From positions 558,001 to 622,000 of the forward strand of contig NZ_AAYB01000001.1 in NCBI RefSeq assembly GCF_000169435.1: DNA of 64,000 bases, in the 5' to 3' direction. This DNA comes from Roseobacter sp. CCS2. Its GTDB lineage: Bacteria; Pseudomonadota; Alphaproteobacteria; Rhodobacterales; Rhodobacteraceae. Positions 9,610 to 17,492 of this stretch are shown here, in pieces (position 1 is the first letter of the stretch; each line of letters opens with the position of its first letter). Below the pieces are notes generated by a model, which was given only the letters and a program-made list of their open reading frames with translations, searched no databases and was not told the origin of the DNA. Both the position numbers and the translations under genes were made by a program.

Positions 9610-10509
9610 CTAGTGCTTGAAGCAGTGCTCCCTATGCCACGACACAAACTCTGCTCTCGGGTGTTCCGCCGCCCTTTCTGGCACCAAAAGCTTGCCCGAT
9701 GAATTGATCATTGACGTCACCGCATCCGGATCGTTGGCCTGTCTCGATACCAAAACCGATAAATCATCAGACAGGCCGACAAGTCCCCTGTCGAACATCC
9801 AATGAGCCGTACCAGACAATGCGATACCATTGCTGATGATGTCGGGACCATCGTGTTCAACCGGCCTAATATGTGCAGCTTCTACTTCTGCACGTCCGCC
9901 ACCGTTGATGAGACGCAGACCGGTTATCGCGCAGCGTTCGCCATAGGCACGGAGAACGGTTTTGCGGAAGTTGCGGTCGCGCACCGCCCTGTTGGTTAGT
10001 TGATTGATGCGTTCTCTGGCGGTTGGCAACTGGAAGGGCACTTGATCTTCTTTGAACCCGCCATTTTCGCTGAGCCGACCGACCCGAGGAAGGATGTCGT
10101 GATCTGTCCCGAGGCCGAGCTCCACGATCCGGGCAAAATCAGTTGGTGATAGCGGTCGGACAGCCGCTTGAGCCCGTCCGGAGATCTTCCCGACATCATT
10201 GAGCAAACCTTGCTCGACAATCTTGTGTTCAAAGCGAAACGGCACCGGATCGCCAAAGTCGAGATATGTCCCCGGTTCAATCACCGCTAAGTGCATGTCC
10301 GCATTCCTGTGATCAGGAATGACCTCCTGCACTTTGGCGACGGCGAAATAGCCCTTAGTGTTTCTGACCTTGCTGGGCTCGAGGTAGACAATCCAGTCAC
10401 CCTCACATTGCTGAACCCGTGTCAGATACTGCTTTGGGAACTGGTATCGCTTCGACGGCACGTCGTCATAAATGGAGTCAGTCCGGTGGATGAAAACGCC
10501 AAATCCCAT
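9610..10509 (-). CDS. HNH endonuclease with N-terminal PUA/EVE-like domain
   Basis: The 299-residue protein has an N-terminal region (about 1-130: VFIHRTDSIYDDVPSKRYQ, GDWIVYLEP, GYFAVAKVQEVIPD) that resembles PUA/EVE-type folds, which in type IV restriction enzymes read modified bases. The C-terminal part holds an HNH nuclease: CAITGL, EAAHIRPVEHDG, and NGIALSGTAHWMFDRG, with the conserved His pair, Asn and Asp in place. The gene stands between the XRE regulator and the helicase fusion, all on the minus strand, so the three may form one operon. The expected activity is cleavage of foreign, perhaps base-modified DNA; the nuclease call is firm, while the modified-base sensing is inference. Confidence 0.8.
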   Translation of the reverse strand: MGFGVFIHRTDSIYDDVPSKRYQFPKQYLTRVQQCEGDWIVYLEPSKVRNTKGYFAVAKVQEVIPDHRNADMHLAVIEPGTYLDFGDPVPFRFEHKIVEQGLLNDVGKISGRAQAAVRPLSPTDFARIVELGLGTDHDILPRVGRLSENGGFKEDQVPFQLPTARERINQLTNRAVRDRNFRKTVLRAYGERCAITGLRLINGGGRAEVEAAHIRPVEHDGPDIISNGIALSGTAHWMFDRGLVGLSDDLSVLVSRQANDPDAVTSMINSSGKLLVPERAAEHPRAEFVSWHREHCFKH

Positions 10510-10771
10510 GATTTGGAAGATGACGATAAAGGACTACGATGCCAACCCGCCAAACCATTTGAAGGTCAGCGAAGAATGTGATGCGAAACCAATGATTGCG
10601 TCAGCATGGAAACAAGTTGCCCGTTTTATACAACATGTTTCCGTACCTGGTGTGCTATACTGAATCGACGCGATAACTGGACGCCACCAAACGGGATGGG
10701 CCCCGAGACGGCTGTCACTAAGTTGCACTATCTGACGGAGCGGCGAGTAACTGCGGCTATGAGGCGTTGGT

Positions 10772-10999
10772 CTAAGACCTAACCAACAGAGTATGGGCTT
10801 CGACACGCATCGCTGAGGCAAGTCTGGCAATGTTGTCGACAGAAATGTTCTGCTCAGAGCGCTCAACGGCACTAAGATAGGTCCTATTGAGGCCTGCCTC
10901 ATGGGCAAGACGTTCTTGCGACCAACCTTTCTCGGCTCGATAGAGCCGGAGGTTCCGTGCAAGCACATCTCTCAGTTCACTTTTGGGCGTTCGTTCCAC
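10772..10999 (-). CDS. XRE-family HTH regulator (C-protein-like)
   Basis: The 75-residue product is almost only an HTH_3 domain (LRLYRAEKGWSQERLAHEA, then GLNRTYLSAVERSEQNISV). It has the size and form of controller proteins that govern restriction-modification and other toxic defence genes. It starts with GTG at 10999, with another GTG twelve codons later as alternative. A perfect 8-bp dyad overlaps the proposed start, which suggests autoregulation. A 262-base gap to the HNH gene (10510-10771) holds no ORF I can support and may contain the promoter of the effector genes. Confidence 0.85.
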   Translation of the reverse strand: MERTPKSELRDVLARNLRLYRAEKGWSQERLAHEAGLNRTYLSAVERSEQNISVDNIARLASAMRVEAHTLLVRS

Positions 11000-11020
11000 A
11001 AACGGTAAAGTGCCGTTTGT
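10998..11020. promoter_or_regulatory. Dyad operator at the XRE gene start
   Basis: ACAAACGG and CCGTTTGT form perfect 8-base arms around the 7-base spacer TAAAGTG. The dyad covers the GTG start and the leader of the XRE gene. HTH controllers commonly bind such sites to repress themselves. The rest of 11000-11203 is AT-richer and holds no gene I can support. Confidence 0.5.
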
Positions 11021-11203
11021 TGGTTTTAACTCTACCTGTTTTAAGATACATTACATCTGTGAAGTTACATTTCATCATAACTCTTGCGCCCAGTGAAGAC
11101 GCTAGCCCAACCGCGGCCATCGTGGCGTTGGCATTCGCCGTTGTCGAAAGGGACAGCTTGGTAGGCGGCGACCGCGTGCTGAATCGTACAAGTACAATTT
11201 GAA

Positions 11204-11479
11204 ATGGAACCAAACCTGCAAATGATCTCATGCCTCGGTTTCAAGGGTGGGGCCGGTCGGACAACTACAGCGGCTGCGTTGGCTGTCGGCCTAGCATCAA
11301 TTGGTCAGCGGGTGGCTCTTATTGATGCAGGATATGCGGTTCCGCTTGAGGAAGGATTTGTCTCAACAGGGCGCGCCCACGGCGCTGTGCCGGATCATAG
11401 CGTCCTTGGGGGTGAAGGGCTTCGGCAGCCTAGTCCACGATGGAATTCTGAGCCCTATCAAATCTCAGGTTTATGTTAA
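11204..11479 (+). pseudogene. ParA-type ATPase, N-terminal fragment
   Basis: The first 40-odd residues carry the deviant Walker A region of ParA/MinD ATPases (CLGFKGGAGRTTTAAALAVG, then QRVALIDAG). After about position 11345 all similarity ends and the frame closes at 11479, while a TniQ-like remnant continues in another frame. So only the first strand, P-loop and second strand of a roughly 250-residue ATPase survive. The abrupt switch looks like a deletion joining a parA 5' end to a tniQ 3' end. It cannot be a working partition ATPase. Confidence 0.65.
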
Positions 11480-12053
11480 GCCGAGGTTCGACATGGTCGA
11501 TCTCGACACGCTAATGGCCAGAGTTCAGCGGCACATGCATCCAAACCTCGCGTGCCGCTCCGCTGAATTCGCCTCCATCCCGAAAGCTTGTTTTGAGGTA
11601 TCGTGCGCGACATCGACGGTCATCAATCTGCTGATGGACGGGCATTTGAAATCCGCCGCCTGGACGCACCAGGGCAAAGGGCTTGCTGGGATCGTCATTG
11701 ATCCGGTCGAGCTTAAATCAAAACTCGCGTCGTTTTCGAAAACTGGCCTGACTATCGAGGATTTGAGGGACAGGCTTGGTCTCCAATACACGCAGGTCAA
11801 AAAGCTGATCGCGCGCGATCTCTTGCCCGCATTTACGGGCCGAAAGAGCAGTAGTGGCCGGAGGGCGGTGCTTGTCGACCCGTCTGATCTCGCCGCTTTC
11901 TTGGATGATTTTCAAACCATCCGGACAGCTGCTGCTCGGCTCGGCATCAGCGAAAATGCCGTTCGAGCCGGAATTTCTAACGGCAGCATTGTGCGAGCGC
12001 CCGACGGCGGCGGCCTGCCCATCTATCGAACTGCCGTGATTATCACCATCTAA
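11301..12053 (+). pseudogene. TniQ/TnsD-like protein, C-terminal remnant of element A
   Basis: The frame is open over 250 codons, but its first 25 or so are out-of-frame parA sequence. From about 11370 it contains repeated HTH-like units: IIASLGVKGFGSLVHDGIL, LRDRLGLQYTQVKKLIARD and AAARLGISENAVRAGISN, and ends GGGLPIYRTAV. A clearly homologous remnant lies at 17493-17819 in the same position relative to the right end of element B. A target-selection protein of the TniQ/TnsD kind would be expected here in Tn7/Tn5053-like elements, but the N-terminal zinc-finger region is missing. The family name is an inference; the homology of the two remnants is visible directly. Confidence 0.5.
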
Positions 12054-12079
12054 CGCGTGTCAAAATGGCCGAATTTCTG

Positions 12080-12101
12080 CACCGCCGCTGGTGGTTTTTT
12101 T
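12080..12101 (+). terminator. Possible terminator after the TniQ remnant of element A
   Basis: A short CACC...GGTG hairpin is followed by a run of seven T. The corresponding place in element B has a better hairpin (17849-17868), so the position is conserved between the elements. Confidence 0.45.
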
Positions 12102-12116
12102 GTGCCTGCATCGCAC

Positions 12117-12232
12117 CCAAGTTGCAGTCTTGCCCGGACGAAGTTGCATTTCTAAATGGTCGACGGAACTTTTTCACTTCAACATCAGAGGCTTAGAAAA
12201 TCGCCAGACTCTAATTCATGCCGGACGCCACA
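12117..12232 (-). repeat. Right end of element A with three terminal-repeat motifs
   Basis: Read inward on the minus strand from 12232, the end starts TGTGGCGTCCGGCATGAAT. Two more copies of the motif follow after a gap: AGAAATGCAACTT (about 12140-12153) and CAAGACTGCAACTT (about 12120-12134). They match the internal motifs of the left end and, more loosely, those of the right end of element B. Confidence 0.7.
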
Positions 12233-12236
12233 CTAT

Positions 12237-12275
12237 TGTGCCGTCCGGCGTGAATCGCAACTTGTCCGGCGAGAA
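12237..12275 (+). repeat. Left end of element B (identical to left end of A)
   Basis: These 39 bases are an exact copy of 3197-3235; identity stops at the next base. The third motif of the A left end is not present here. From 12276 to about 12430 I see no gene: the stretch holds only the junction to the damaged azoreductase. Confidence 0.75.
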
Positions 12276-12484
12276 TGCGGGCTGCAACCGCAGCATCATG
12301 AACGGCTGGTCAATGGCGGGTTTGGGCCGAGTGAGCCCAAACTAAACCGCACCTTGTTCGTCGGAAACCCAGAAGTAAGTATGTTGGGTTTGTAAAAGAA
12401 GGGGCAACTCAGATTGCATTGGGCTATTACTGTTTTTGAAGTCTTTTTAGGAGCCAGCGCCCAGCAGGACCCGGCTGGCAATCC

Positions 12485-13042
12485 TTGATAACCAAGCGCT
12501 TTATCGAAGACTGGCGAGGCGCGCATCACAATGGCGAGATCGTTAGTCGCGACCTGACCGAAACGCCGCTCGAGTTCGTCACCGCACCATGGCTGCAAGC
12601 GTATTTTACGCCACCAGATGCTCAAACGCCCCAGATGCGAGACGCACTGGCATTGTCTGACACCCTTGCAAATGAGGTACTGGCGGCAGACGAAATTGTT
12701 ATCGCAACGCCAATTTACAACTACAACGTCCCCGCATTGCTCAAGGCGTGGATCGACCACATCGTTCGAAAAGGGATGACCCTGGGGTTCGACGACCAAG
12801 GTCTCGTGAAAGACACCAAAGCCACGGTGATCTTTGCGGCTGGAGGTGCATACGGACCGGATTCACCTATCGCAGACCGCGCAGTCGCTCAGCACTACAT
12901 GAAGGTCGTTCTGGGTGTGATCGGGATCGACGATGTCACGATTATCGCGGGCGAAAACGCCAAGCTTGTGGATATGGGTGAAACCACCATGGATGCATTC
13001 GTGGATACCCATGGAAGCGCATTGGCCGAAGCGGCCGCGTGA
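12485..13042 (+). pseudogene. FMN-dependent NADH-azoreductase/quinone reductase, N-terminally truncated
   Basis: The frame from about 12485 reads ITKRFIEDWRGAH and continues through the flavodoxin-fold core of the AzoR family: ADEIVIATPIYNYNVPALLKAWIDH and FAAGGAYG, then a normal C-terminus. The first beta strand and the phosphate-binding loop of FMN, which precede this point in AzoR proteins, are absent in this frame. The only start is a TTG with no ribosome site. Upstream codons in the neighbouring frame (ASAQQDPAGNP) run into a double stop at 12486. The 5' end therefore looks frameshifted or cut. Family members reduce azo dyes and, physiologically, quinones. The stop overlaps the next gene's start by one base. 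Confidence 0.65.
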
Positions 13043-13554
13043 TGGCCACGCGTTATCAAGCGCCGGTCGGAACCGGGGTCGGCCACGTGCATTTACGCGT
13101 GGCCGATCTCGACCGTGCACTGGCATTCTATGAGGGGGTTCTCGGCTTCCATGTTCAGGCACGGGTAGGAAACGCCGCCGCCTTTCTTGGAGCGCGCATG
13201 GCCGGTGGGACGGTGTATCACCACCACATCGGCCTGAACACGTGGGAAAGCCGTGGCAGCACACCGCCACCGCGTGGACATACTGGCCTTTACCACGCGG
13301 AAATATTGTACCCGTCTCGCGCTGACTTTGCAGAAGCGGTATCTCGCATACTCGGAGCTGGATGGCAGCTAACCGGGTCCACGGATCATGGCATTTCTGA
13401 AGCAGTCTACCTTGATGATCCCGACGGCAACGGCTTGGAACTCTACCGCGATCGCGCCCCGGCCGATTGGCCCCGCACGGCGGCAGGAGACCTCGTCATG
13501 GATCTCAAGCCGCTTGATGTAGACCGTCTTTTGACCGACCGGAACTCGATCTAA
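13042..13554 (+). CDS. VOC-family protein, CatE-like (glyoxalase / extradiol dioxygenase fold)
   Basis: The 170-residue protein has the beta-alpha-beta-beta-beta modules of the vicinal-oxygen-chelate fold: HVHLRVADLDRALAFYEGV near the start, HHHIGLNTWES in the middle, and YLDDPDGNGLELYRDR late. The His and Glu residues at the usual metal positions are present. Sequence style is that of CatE-type proteins, which in other bacteria sit in catechol/quinone stress regulons, often beside azoreductases as here. It overlaps the azoreductase stop by one base (TGATG), so the two were one transcript. The exact substrate cannot be told. Confidence 0.85.
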   Translation: MATRYQAPVGTGVGHVHLRVADLDRALAFYEGVLGFHVQARVGNAAAFLGARMAGGTVYHHHIGLNTWESRGSTPPPRGHTGLYHAEILYPSRADFAEAVSRILGAGWQLTGSTDHGISEAVYLDDPDGNGLELYRDRAPADWPRTAAGDLVMDLKPLDVDRLLTDRNSI

Positions 13555-13573
13555 AGACCTCTGTCCCATCCTC

Positions 13574-14446
13574 CTACGAAAACGCTGGCTTCAGCTCGTC
13601 CTCGACCCAACTGCGGAAGCTCGTGGGACTCGCGTCTCGCGGGACACTCGGTTTTATTTCATCGAGGCCAGCGTATTTGGCAGTCATCATAGCAGCGTAG
13701 TCATGGACCATACCGTCGGAAGCACCCATGTTGCGTAACATCGCTGCGAAATCAGGCATAGGCGTTTCGTGGAACGCGACAGAACGGCCCAAGACATCTG
13801 ACAGTATCTCTGCCATTTGCGCATGAGATAGGTTCTCCGGACCAACCATTGGCACCTCTTCAACTCCGGTCCAGTCTTTGTCTGTCAAGAGACGCACAGC
13901 TTCTCTCGCGACATCGGCTTTCGCGACCAGCGGCATGATCCGGTCCGGTGGAGCCAGCGCGTAGAGCGCGCCGCCACGGATTGCCTCAAGCTGGCGCATG
14001 AGATTGTCCATGAGAGATGCGCAGCAAAGGGCGCGATAGGCCACCCCGGTTTTTCCAATCAGATCGTCCATAGCGATGCTCGCTGTGACCAGTCCTGCGG
14101 GCCCCGGCCAGCCGCGTCCGAGCGCAGAAATGCCCACTACATGCGTGACGTCCGATCCTGGCAACGCCTTAGCAAATGCGCGCGAGAAGTCCACATAGGC
14201 GGCATGGGCACTGGCTTCAATTGGACTGCCAGGTGGAAGCCAGAATACCGCGCGCACTCCGGTCAAAGCTGATCCGATTACGTCCGCATCTCCATGAGAA
14301 CCCTCTACTATGTCGATACGATCCCTCAACGCGGTCGGCAGCTTTGCGGGATCGCGGGCGATGACCCGGAGAGGAATGTCAGTTTCTGACAGGCTGCGAA
14401 AAACGCGCGAACCGATGTCGCCGGTAGGTGTCGTAATAAGGATCAT
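13574..14446 (-). CDS. NmrA-type NAD(P)-binding reductase (QorB-like)
   Basis: The 290-residue protein begins with a Rossmann motif (MILITTPTGDIGSRVFRSL) and follows the NmrA/HSCARG pattern of atypical short-chain dehydrogenases: VRAVFWLPPGSP, VVGISALGRG, RALCCASLMDNLM and a C-terminal cap with VGPENLSHAQMAEI. There is no YxxxK catalytic pair. Relatives act as NADPH sensors or NAD(P)H:quinone reductases. It is convergent with the VOC gene and shares the electrophile/redox theme of the element. Start ATG 14446 follows a GGAGC-like ribosome site. Confidence 0.8.
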   Translation of the reverse strand: MILITTPTGDIGSRVFRSLSETDIPLRVIARDPAKLPTALRDRIDIVEGSHGDADVIGSALTGVRAVFWLPPGSPIEASAHAAYVDFSRAFAKALPGSDVTHVVGISALGRGWPGPAGLVTASIAMDDLIGKTGVAYRALCCASLMDNLMRQLEAIRGGALYALAPPDRIMPLVAKADVAREAVRLLTDKDWTGVEEVPMVGPENLSHAQMAEILSDVLGRSVAFHETPMPDFAAMLRNMGASDGMVHDYAAMMTAKYAGLDEIKPSVPRDASPTSFRSWVEDELKPAFS

Positions 14447-14529
14447 TTGAATAGCTCCAGAAATATGAATTCAGAATTGTTTAGGAAGTCGTCCAGACTC
14501 CCGTCAGCGGGTTCGGATCCGACTGATCC

Positions 14530-15117
14530 TCATTGGCTTGACGGCGTCAGGTTCATCAGAGCTTCGCCGCTTGCGAAATTGATCGGTACCGATACGTGGT
14601 CGTGAACAACCAACCAGTCTCCGTCGACCCGACGCAGAACATTGGTCTCGCGGGCCCACATATCGATGTATTGGCCAAACGCCGTGCCTTCGAGACGGGT
14701 CAGTCCGCGCACGGTTGCGATATCGCCCGACTGATAGACTGTGAGGTTCTCGATAGTGACTTCCAGGTCGTCCTCGAACATCTCGAAGAAGCTGACCCAG
14801 TTCGCCCGCCAGATCGGCTCGCCATCAAAGGCCATAGCAAGACCATCATCGGTCGGCGCCGCCATCATGTCATAGGAGTAGATCTCATCTACATAGAAGG
14901 ACATGATGCTTTCAACATTTTGATTTTCGAACGCTTCGACCCAAGATGCGCGTGCGGCTGCTATTTCATAGGCGGCGTCCACGTCCTCTGTGTATTCCGG
15001 TACAATAACCTCAAACGGCAGCTTGTCGGACACGTCCTGAGCGATCGCTTGGCTTGACATTGTTAAACCCAGAGCCACCGCGACTGGTGGCAGAAGTCGA
15101 TTAATTGGTTTGTGCAT
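14530..15117 (-). CDS. Secreted SnoaL/NTF2-like protein
   Basis: The 195-residue product starts with a signal peptide (HKPINRLLPPVAVALGLTM, then SSQAIAQ), followed by an NTF2-like fold of the SnoaL/DUF4440 group: AARASWVEAFENQNVESIM, IWRANWVSFFEMFED, and VRGLTRLEGTAFG with W and D residues lining the cone. ATG 15117 is preferred over a codon 30 residues earlier because it has AGGAGAG just upstream and gives the signal peptide. Function is unknown; the periplasmic place suggests ligand binding or isomerisation. It is divergent from the AraC gene, a usual arrangement for a regulator and its target. Confidence 0.75.
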   Translation of the reverse strand: MHKPINRLLPPVAVALGLTMSSQAIAQDVSDKLPFEVIVPEYTEDVDAAYEIAAARASWVEAFENQNVESIMSFYVDEIYSYDMMAAPTDDGLAMAFDGEPIWRANWVSFFEMFEDDLEVTIENLTVYQSGDIATVRGLTRLEGTAFGQYIDMWARETNVLRRVDGDWLVVHDHVSVPINFASGEALMNLTPSSQ

Positions 15118-15214
15118 ACTCTCTCCTACTGCTGTCTCCGTGAACACATAGCCTCGACCTTTGGAACGAAAAATGGCTATATGTTCGCATTTCTGTAGCG
15201 AGCGTTCTTAGGTC

Positions 15215-16120
15215 ATGGACCCATTGTCGGATATTGTGTCGATGCTCCGCCCTCATGACTGCGTTGCTGCTGGTCTTGATGCCGGTGGCCATTGGGCGAT
15301 CCGATTCGGAGCCCACGAAGGGTTGAAGTGCAACGCAATCATCAATGGAACATGCTGGATCACCGTCGAAGGCGAGACCCCGGTTCGCCTCCAACAAGGC
15401 GATTGCGCGGTACTTCCTCACGGGCTGCCATTTATCCTGTCATCGAAAAAAACGCGGCAGGGCCGCGATGCCGAAACGGTCTACGCGCCTGTCCGACATG
15501 GCGGTACAGCGACCTATGGAAGTGGCGGTGAGTTCTTTATGACTGGTGCGCGATTCCGCCTCGATGGAGCTGCTTCGAAGACATTATTGCGGTCATTGCC
15601 CGCACTTGTTGTTTTGCGAGATGGGCCGACGAGCAGGACAATCCAATGGACACTTCAACACATAGCAGACGAGCTCAGGACGCCTCGCCCTGGAGGCGCG
15701 CTTACAATTACTCATCTTTCGCATGTGTTGCTCCTTCAGGTGCTGCGGGATCATCTTGTAGGTCTAGAAAAGAACAAAGCTGGCTGGTTGCATGCACTCG
15801 CCGACCCACAACTCTGCGCTGCCCTCGTCGCGCTTCACAATGATCCGGCACGTAAATGGACGTTGGAAGCATTAGCCTCTGAGGCGAGCCTTTCCCGCAC
15901 TGTGTTCGCGGTGCGGTTCCGCAAAGTGGCCGGGCAGACACCGATGGCCTATCTGACCGAATGGCGCATGCTGCTGGCAGCCGACCGGCTCAGACGCAGC
16001 CGTACGTCCGTCGCACGGATCGCCGCAGAGGTTGGTTATGGTTCGGAAAGCTCTTTTGGCGCGGCATTTCAACGTGTGATGGGGAGCTCACCGCGCCGCT
16101 TCGCACAAGAGAAAATTTAA
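15215..16120 (+). CDS. AraC-family regulator with cupin sensor domain
   Basis: The 301-residue protein has an N-terminal cupin part (about 1-180; MDPLSDIVSMLRP, then GETPVRLQQGDCAVLPHG) of the Cupin_6 type and a C-terminal AraC domain with two HTH units (about 200-300: WTLEALASEASLSRTVFAV and RIAAEVGYGSESSFGAAF, then PRRF). Such regulators often sense small hydrophobic or electrophilic compounds. The divergent region 15118-15214 to the SnoaL-like gene is the likely control region. It is the only transcription factor of element B and a good candidate to govern its redox genes. Confidence 0.9.
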   Translation: MDPLSDIVSMLRPHDCVAAGLDAGGHWAIRFGAHEGLKCNAIINGTCWITVEGETPVRLQQGDCAVLPHGLPFILSSKKTRQGRDAETVYAPVRHGGTATYGSGGEFFMTGARFRLDGAASKTLLRSLPALVVLRDGPTSRTIQWTLQHIADELRTPRPGGALTITHLSHVLLLQVLRDHLVGLEKNKAGWLHALADPQLCAALVALHNDPARKWTLEALASEASLSRTVFAVRFRKVAGQTPMAYLTEWRMLLAADRLRRSRTSVARIAAEVGYGSESSFGAAFQRVMGSSPRRFAQEKI

Positions 16121-16239
16121 ATACGTCTCAGTTTCTAGAACAGCGATGCATTCATTAGGGCCAGTGGAACCGCCGCGAATGTCTCGAAAGAGCCCAAATT
16201 CACCAATGCCGCAACTTGTACGAACGGCCGCTTCACAAC

Positions 16240-16902
16240 TTAAAGTCGTCCAGTACTTGTCGCGAGGGTACGGCTGATTTTCTTCAGCGAATATCCAGTT
16301 TCGGCATGCCAAGTGGAGAACGCATCCTGAATGGTACGCAAACCTTTGGCAGAGTACGTCACTTTCTCAACAACCCCTTCTGCCACCAGACGGGCCGAAA
16401 CATCACGGGAAAGAATCCATCCGTCTACACCAACAGAACGCAGAAAGTACTGGCCCGTAGTGCCCCCAAGGCGAGAGCCATCCGATTTCAAAGCAAGAAG
16501 CAGTTTAGCAAAGTGATCCGGATTAAACTCGGCGACCCATGCCGCAAAATCCGATTTCGATTGTATAAGGGACGCGTTCTGCGCAACGGCCTGAATTTTC
16601 GGGCCGTGCCGCACAATCGCTTTTTTGCCAATCAATGCATCAAAACGTTCGTCTTCTATGTGCGCGCACCAGCCGGGATCAAACCCACTAAATGCGTCCT
16701 CGAAACCCGGCCACATGCGGTCCACGACTTTCCAGTTGAAGCCCGCCTGAAAAATGGCACGTGTCATCTCTGCCAGCCACCTGTCGCTGGGGATTGCCCT
16801 CATCTCGCGGGAAGACAGCGACGGGGTAAGGTCGCCTAAGACCGCCTCTGTTCCTCCCTTCCGCTCAGCGGAAATAGCGAGGATTTGCTCAATGCTGCGC
16901 AT
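16240..16902 (-). CDS. tag: DNA-3-methyladenine glycosylase I
   Basis: The 220-residue protein follows the Tag/Adenine_glyco family: FQAGFNWKVVDRMWPGFED, FDALIGKKAIVRHGPKI and a region GGTTGQYFLRSVGVDGW that matches the helix-hairpin-helix-like part. Tag excises 3-methyladenine from alkylated DNA. The N-terminal CxWC zinc site of E. coli Tag is lacking, as in a sub-branch of the family. It stands with reverse orientation to the AraC gene in element B. DNA-alkylation repair next to electrophile detoxification makes functional sense. Confidence 0.8.
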   Translation of the reverse strand: MRSIEQILAISAERKGGTEAVLGDLTPSLSSREMRAIPSDRWLAEMTRAIFQAGFNWKVVDRMWPGFEDAFSGFDPGWCAHIEDERFDALIGKKAIVRHGPKIQAVAQNASLIQSKSDFAAWVAEFNPDHFAKLLLALKSDGSRLGGTTGQYFLRSVGVDGWILSRDVSARLVAEGVVEKVTYSAKGLRTIQDAFSTWHAETGYSLKKISRTLATSTGRL

Positions 16903-16926
16903 AGCTGCACTCCTTCTTGAAAATTG

Positions 16927-17427
16927 CTACCATAAAACGCCGATCAGGATTTGGTGAATAGAAGACAAGCCACTGCAAGTGGTGATTCCCAACAGCAAAA
17001 AGGCAACGCCCGACCATATGGTGGTCAAGCCGAAGTTATAGAAGAAAGGCAAACCCATCAGGGGCATCAATGCACCCATTAGAATGATCCAAGCGATCGA
17101 TGCGATCGCCACGGCTAAGATGGCCTTTGTCGGTTGCGGATATTTTCCAGCGACAAACTGCCATGACAGCGGAATCACGAAGACGAAGAGCAACCAATGC
17201 ACCGCCGTTCCCACGCTTGTTGGCACCGGAGAGCCAATGATGGACTTCAACATAAACGCGTAAATAGCTGATGCAGAGAAGGTGGCTCCTGTCAGTAAAA
17301 TTGCCATGGGATCCATGATCAGCCGAACCATCAAGGCCGCGATCAAGCCTGCGGCGCAGGTTAACAGGATGGGTAACAACGGCCCAACTAACGATATTGC
17401 TGGTCGCAGGGCTATTGCCTTCTTCAA
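16927..17427 (-). CDS. Small polytopic membrane protein, unknown
   Basis: The 166-residue protein has about five hydrophobic helices (SLVGPLLPILLTCAAGLIAA, MAILLTGATFSASAIYAFM, TAVHWLLFVFVIPLSWQFV, AILAVAIASIAWIILMGA, and a C-terminal one). No catalytic motif or known family is recognised. It starts at ATG 17427 and is followed by tag 24 bases downstream in the same direction, so both may be cotranscribed. Its 5' part is close to the TniQ-like remnant on the other strand, so its start region could be partly derived from element backbone. Confidence 0.6.
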   Translation of the reverse strand: MKKAIALRPAISLVGPLLPILLTCAAGLIAALMVRLIMDPMAILLTGATFSASAIYAFMLKSIIGSPVPTSVGTAVHWLLFVFVIPLSWQFVAGKYPQPTKAILAVAIASIAWIILMGALMPLMGLPFFYNFGLTTIWSGVAFLLLGITTCSGLSSIHQILIGVLW

Positions 17428-17492
17428 AACAAATTGCCGGTATCCCGGGATTTTTGGGCGTCCGGGTAAAGCGCAATGAGGTCACTGCTGCG

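Larger units (their letters stand above)
3197..12232. mobile_element. Element A: transposase-less Tn7/Tn5053-like element with putative defence cargo
   Basis: The left terminus reads TGTGCCGTCCGGCGTGAATC and the right terminus, read inward on the minus strand, is TGTGGCGTCCGGCATGAAT, giving a clear terminal inverted repeat. Both ends contain further inward copies of a GARA-N2-3-GCAACTT-like repeat, as expected of TnsB/TniA binding sites. Cargo: two tiny ORFs, an exonuclease-RecQ-UvrD fusion, a PUA/HNH endonuclease, an XRE regulator, a ParA fragment and a TniQ-like C-terminal remnant beside the right end. No tnsA, tnsB/tniA or tnsC/tniB gene is present, so the element cannot move by itself. 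The left end lies 11 bp past tRNA-Gln. No clear 5-bp target duplication flanks A (left CGGAT, right CTATT). Family assignment is inference from end structure. Confidence 0.7.

Noticed and set aside
3111-12275. Integrase-type genomic island at tRNA-Gln with the 39-base repeat as attL/attR
   Set aside because: The repeat is not part of the tRNA, no tRNA 3' copy occurs downstream, no tyrosine or serine recombinase gene is present, and the repeat pairs with inverted right ends, which fits a transposon better.
12296-12799. Minus-strand ORF of 167 codons at the left of element B
   Set aside because: It mostly mirrors the azoreductase gene and shows no family features.
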